NCBI GenBank assembly: GCA_030642545.1
Contig: DAOWNP010000160.1
Span: 1-5,916, forward strand
Source of the DNA: Desulfobacteraceae bacterium
GTDB lineage: Bacteria; Desulfobacterota; Desulfobacteria; Desulfobacterales; DAOWNP01
Length of the DNA stretch: 5,916 nt
Direction: 5' to 3'
Under the pieces are notes generated by a model. It saw only the letters and a list, made by a program, of their open reading frames with translations. It did no database searches and was not told where the DNA came from. Of this stretch, positions 5,914-5,916 are shown in pieces (position 1 is the stretch's first letter; every line of letters begins with the position of its first letter). The translations under genes were made by a program, and so were the position numbers.

Positions 5914-5916
5914 AGC
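5887..5916 (+). CDS. Start of an unidentified gene (3' truncated by the window)
   Basis: Ten codons, MDLKNFNLES, run to the window edge behind a good ribosome binding site. The frame is also open upstream to an ATG at 5821 (an in-frame TAG at 5815-5817 closes it further up), so a 22-residue longer N-terminus is formally possible but lacks a Shine-Dalgarno. Ten residues are too few to name a family. A short 'F-x-L' N-terminus of this style occurs in DEAD-box RNA helicases among others, but that is only a guess. Whether it is co-transcribed with PPDK is unclear given the 140-bp spacer. Confidence 0.65.
   Translation, partial: MDLKNFNLES

Overview
The window is a short, AT-rich bacterial stretch (roughly one third G+C by eye). 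Every gene lies on the + strand, and spacers are small and A/T-dominated. The conserved genes look bacterial. The pyruvate, phosphate dikinase variant and the cysteine-containing GMC oxidoreductase would suit an anaerobe such as a sulfate-reducing Desulfobacterota, but that placement is inference from family resemblance, not something the sequence proves.

Layout: positions 1-147 hold the 3' end of a membrane protein gene cut by the window edge. Its stop overlaps the start of the next gene (ATGA), a complete CPA2-type cation:proton antiporter (144-1499). The last 48 residues of the cut gene resemble the antiporter's own C-terminus, so the two look like a translationally coupled tandem pair of antiporters. 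After a 152-bp AT-rich spacer comes a compact FAD-dependent GMC oxidoreductase with a four-cysteine cluster (1652-2941, GTG start). After a 72-bp T-rich spacer comes a full-length pyruvate, phosphate dikinase (3014-5746). A 140-bp spacer with an A/T inverted repeat and short direct repeats leads to the first ten codons of a further gene (5887 to the window end).

Functionally, the antiporters would exchange cations for protons across the inner membrane. The GMC protein would oxidise an unknown alcohol-like substrate in the cytoplasm. PPDK interconverts pyruvate and phosphoenolpyruvate at the junction of gluconeogenesis and PPi-linked glycolysis. Only the antiporter pair is clearly one transcription/translation unit; nothing in the sequence ties the GMC oxidoreductase to PPDK beyond adjacency and shared strand.

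I see no tRNA, rRNA, CRISPR array, insertion sequence or phage gene, and no evidence for a new multi-gene system. The observations most worth a second look are the coupled antiporter pair, the GMC enzyme's cysteine cluster with a proline at the usual second catalytic position, a set of residue changes in an otherwise intact PPDK, and a 15-bp in-frame direct repeat that covers the ribosome binding site and early codons of the last gene.
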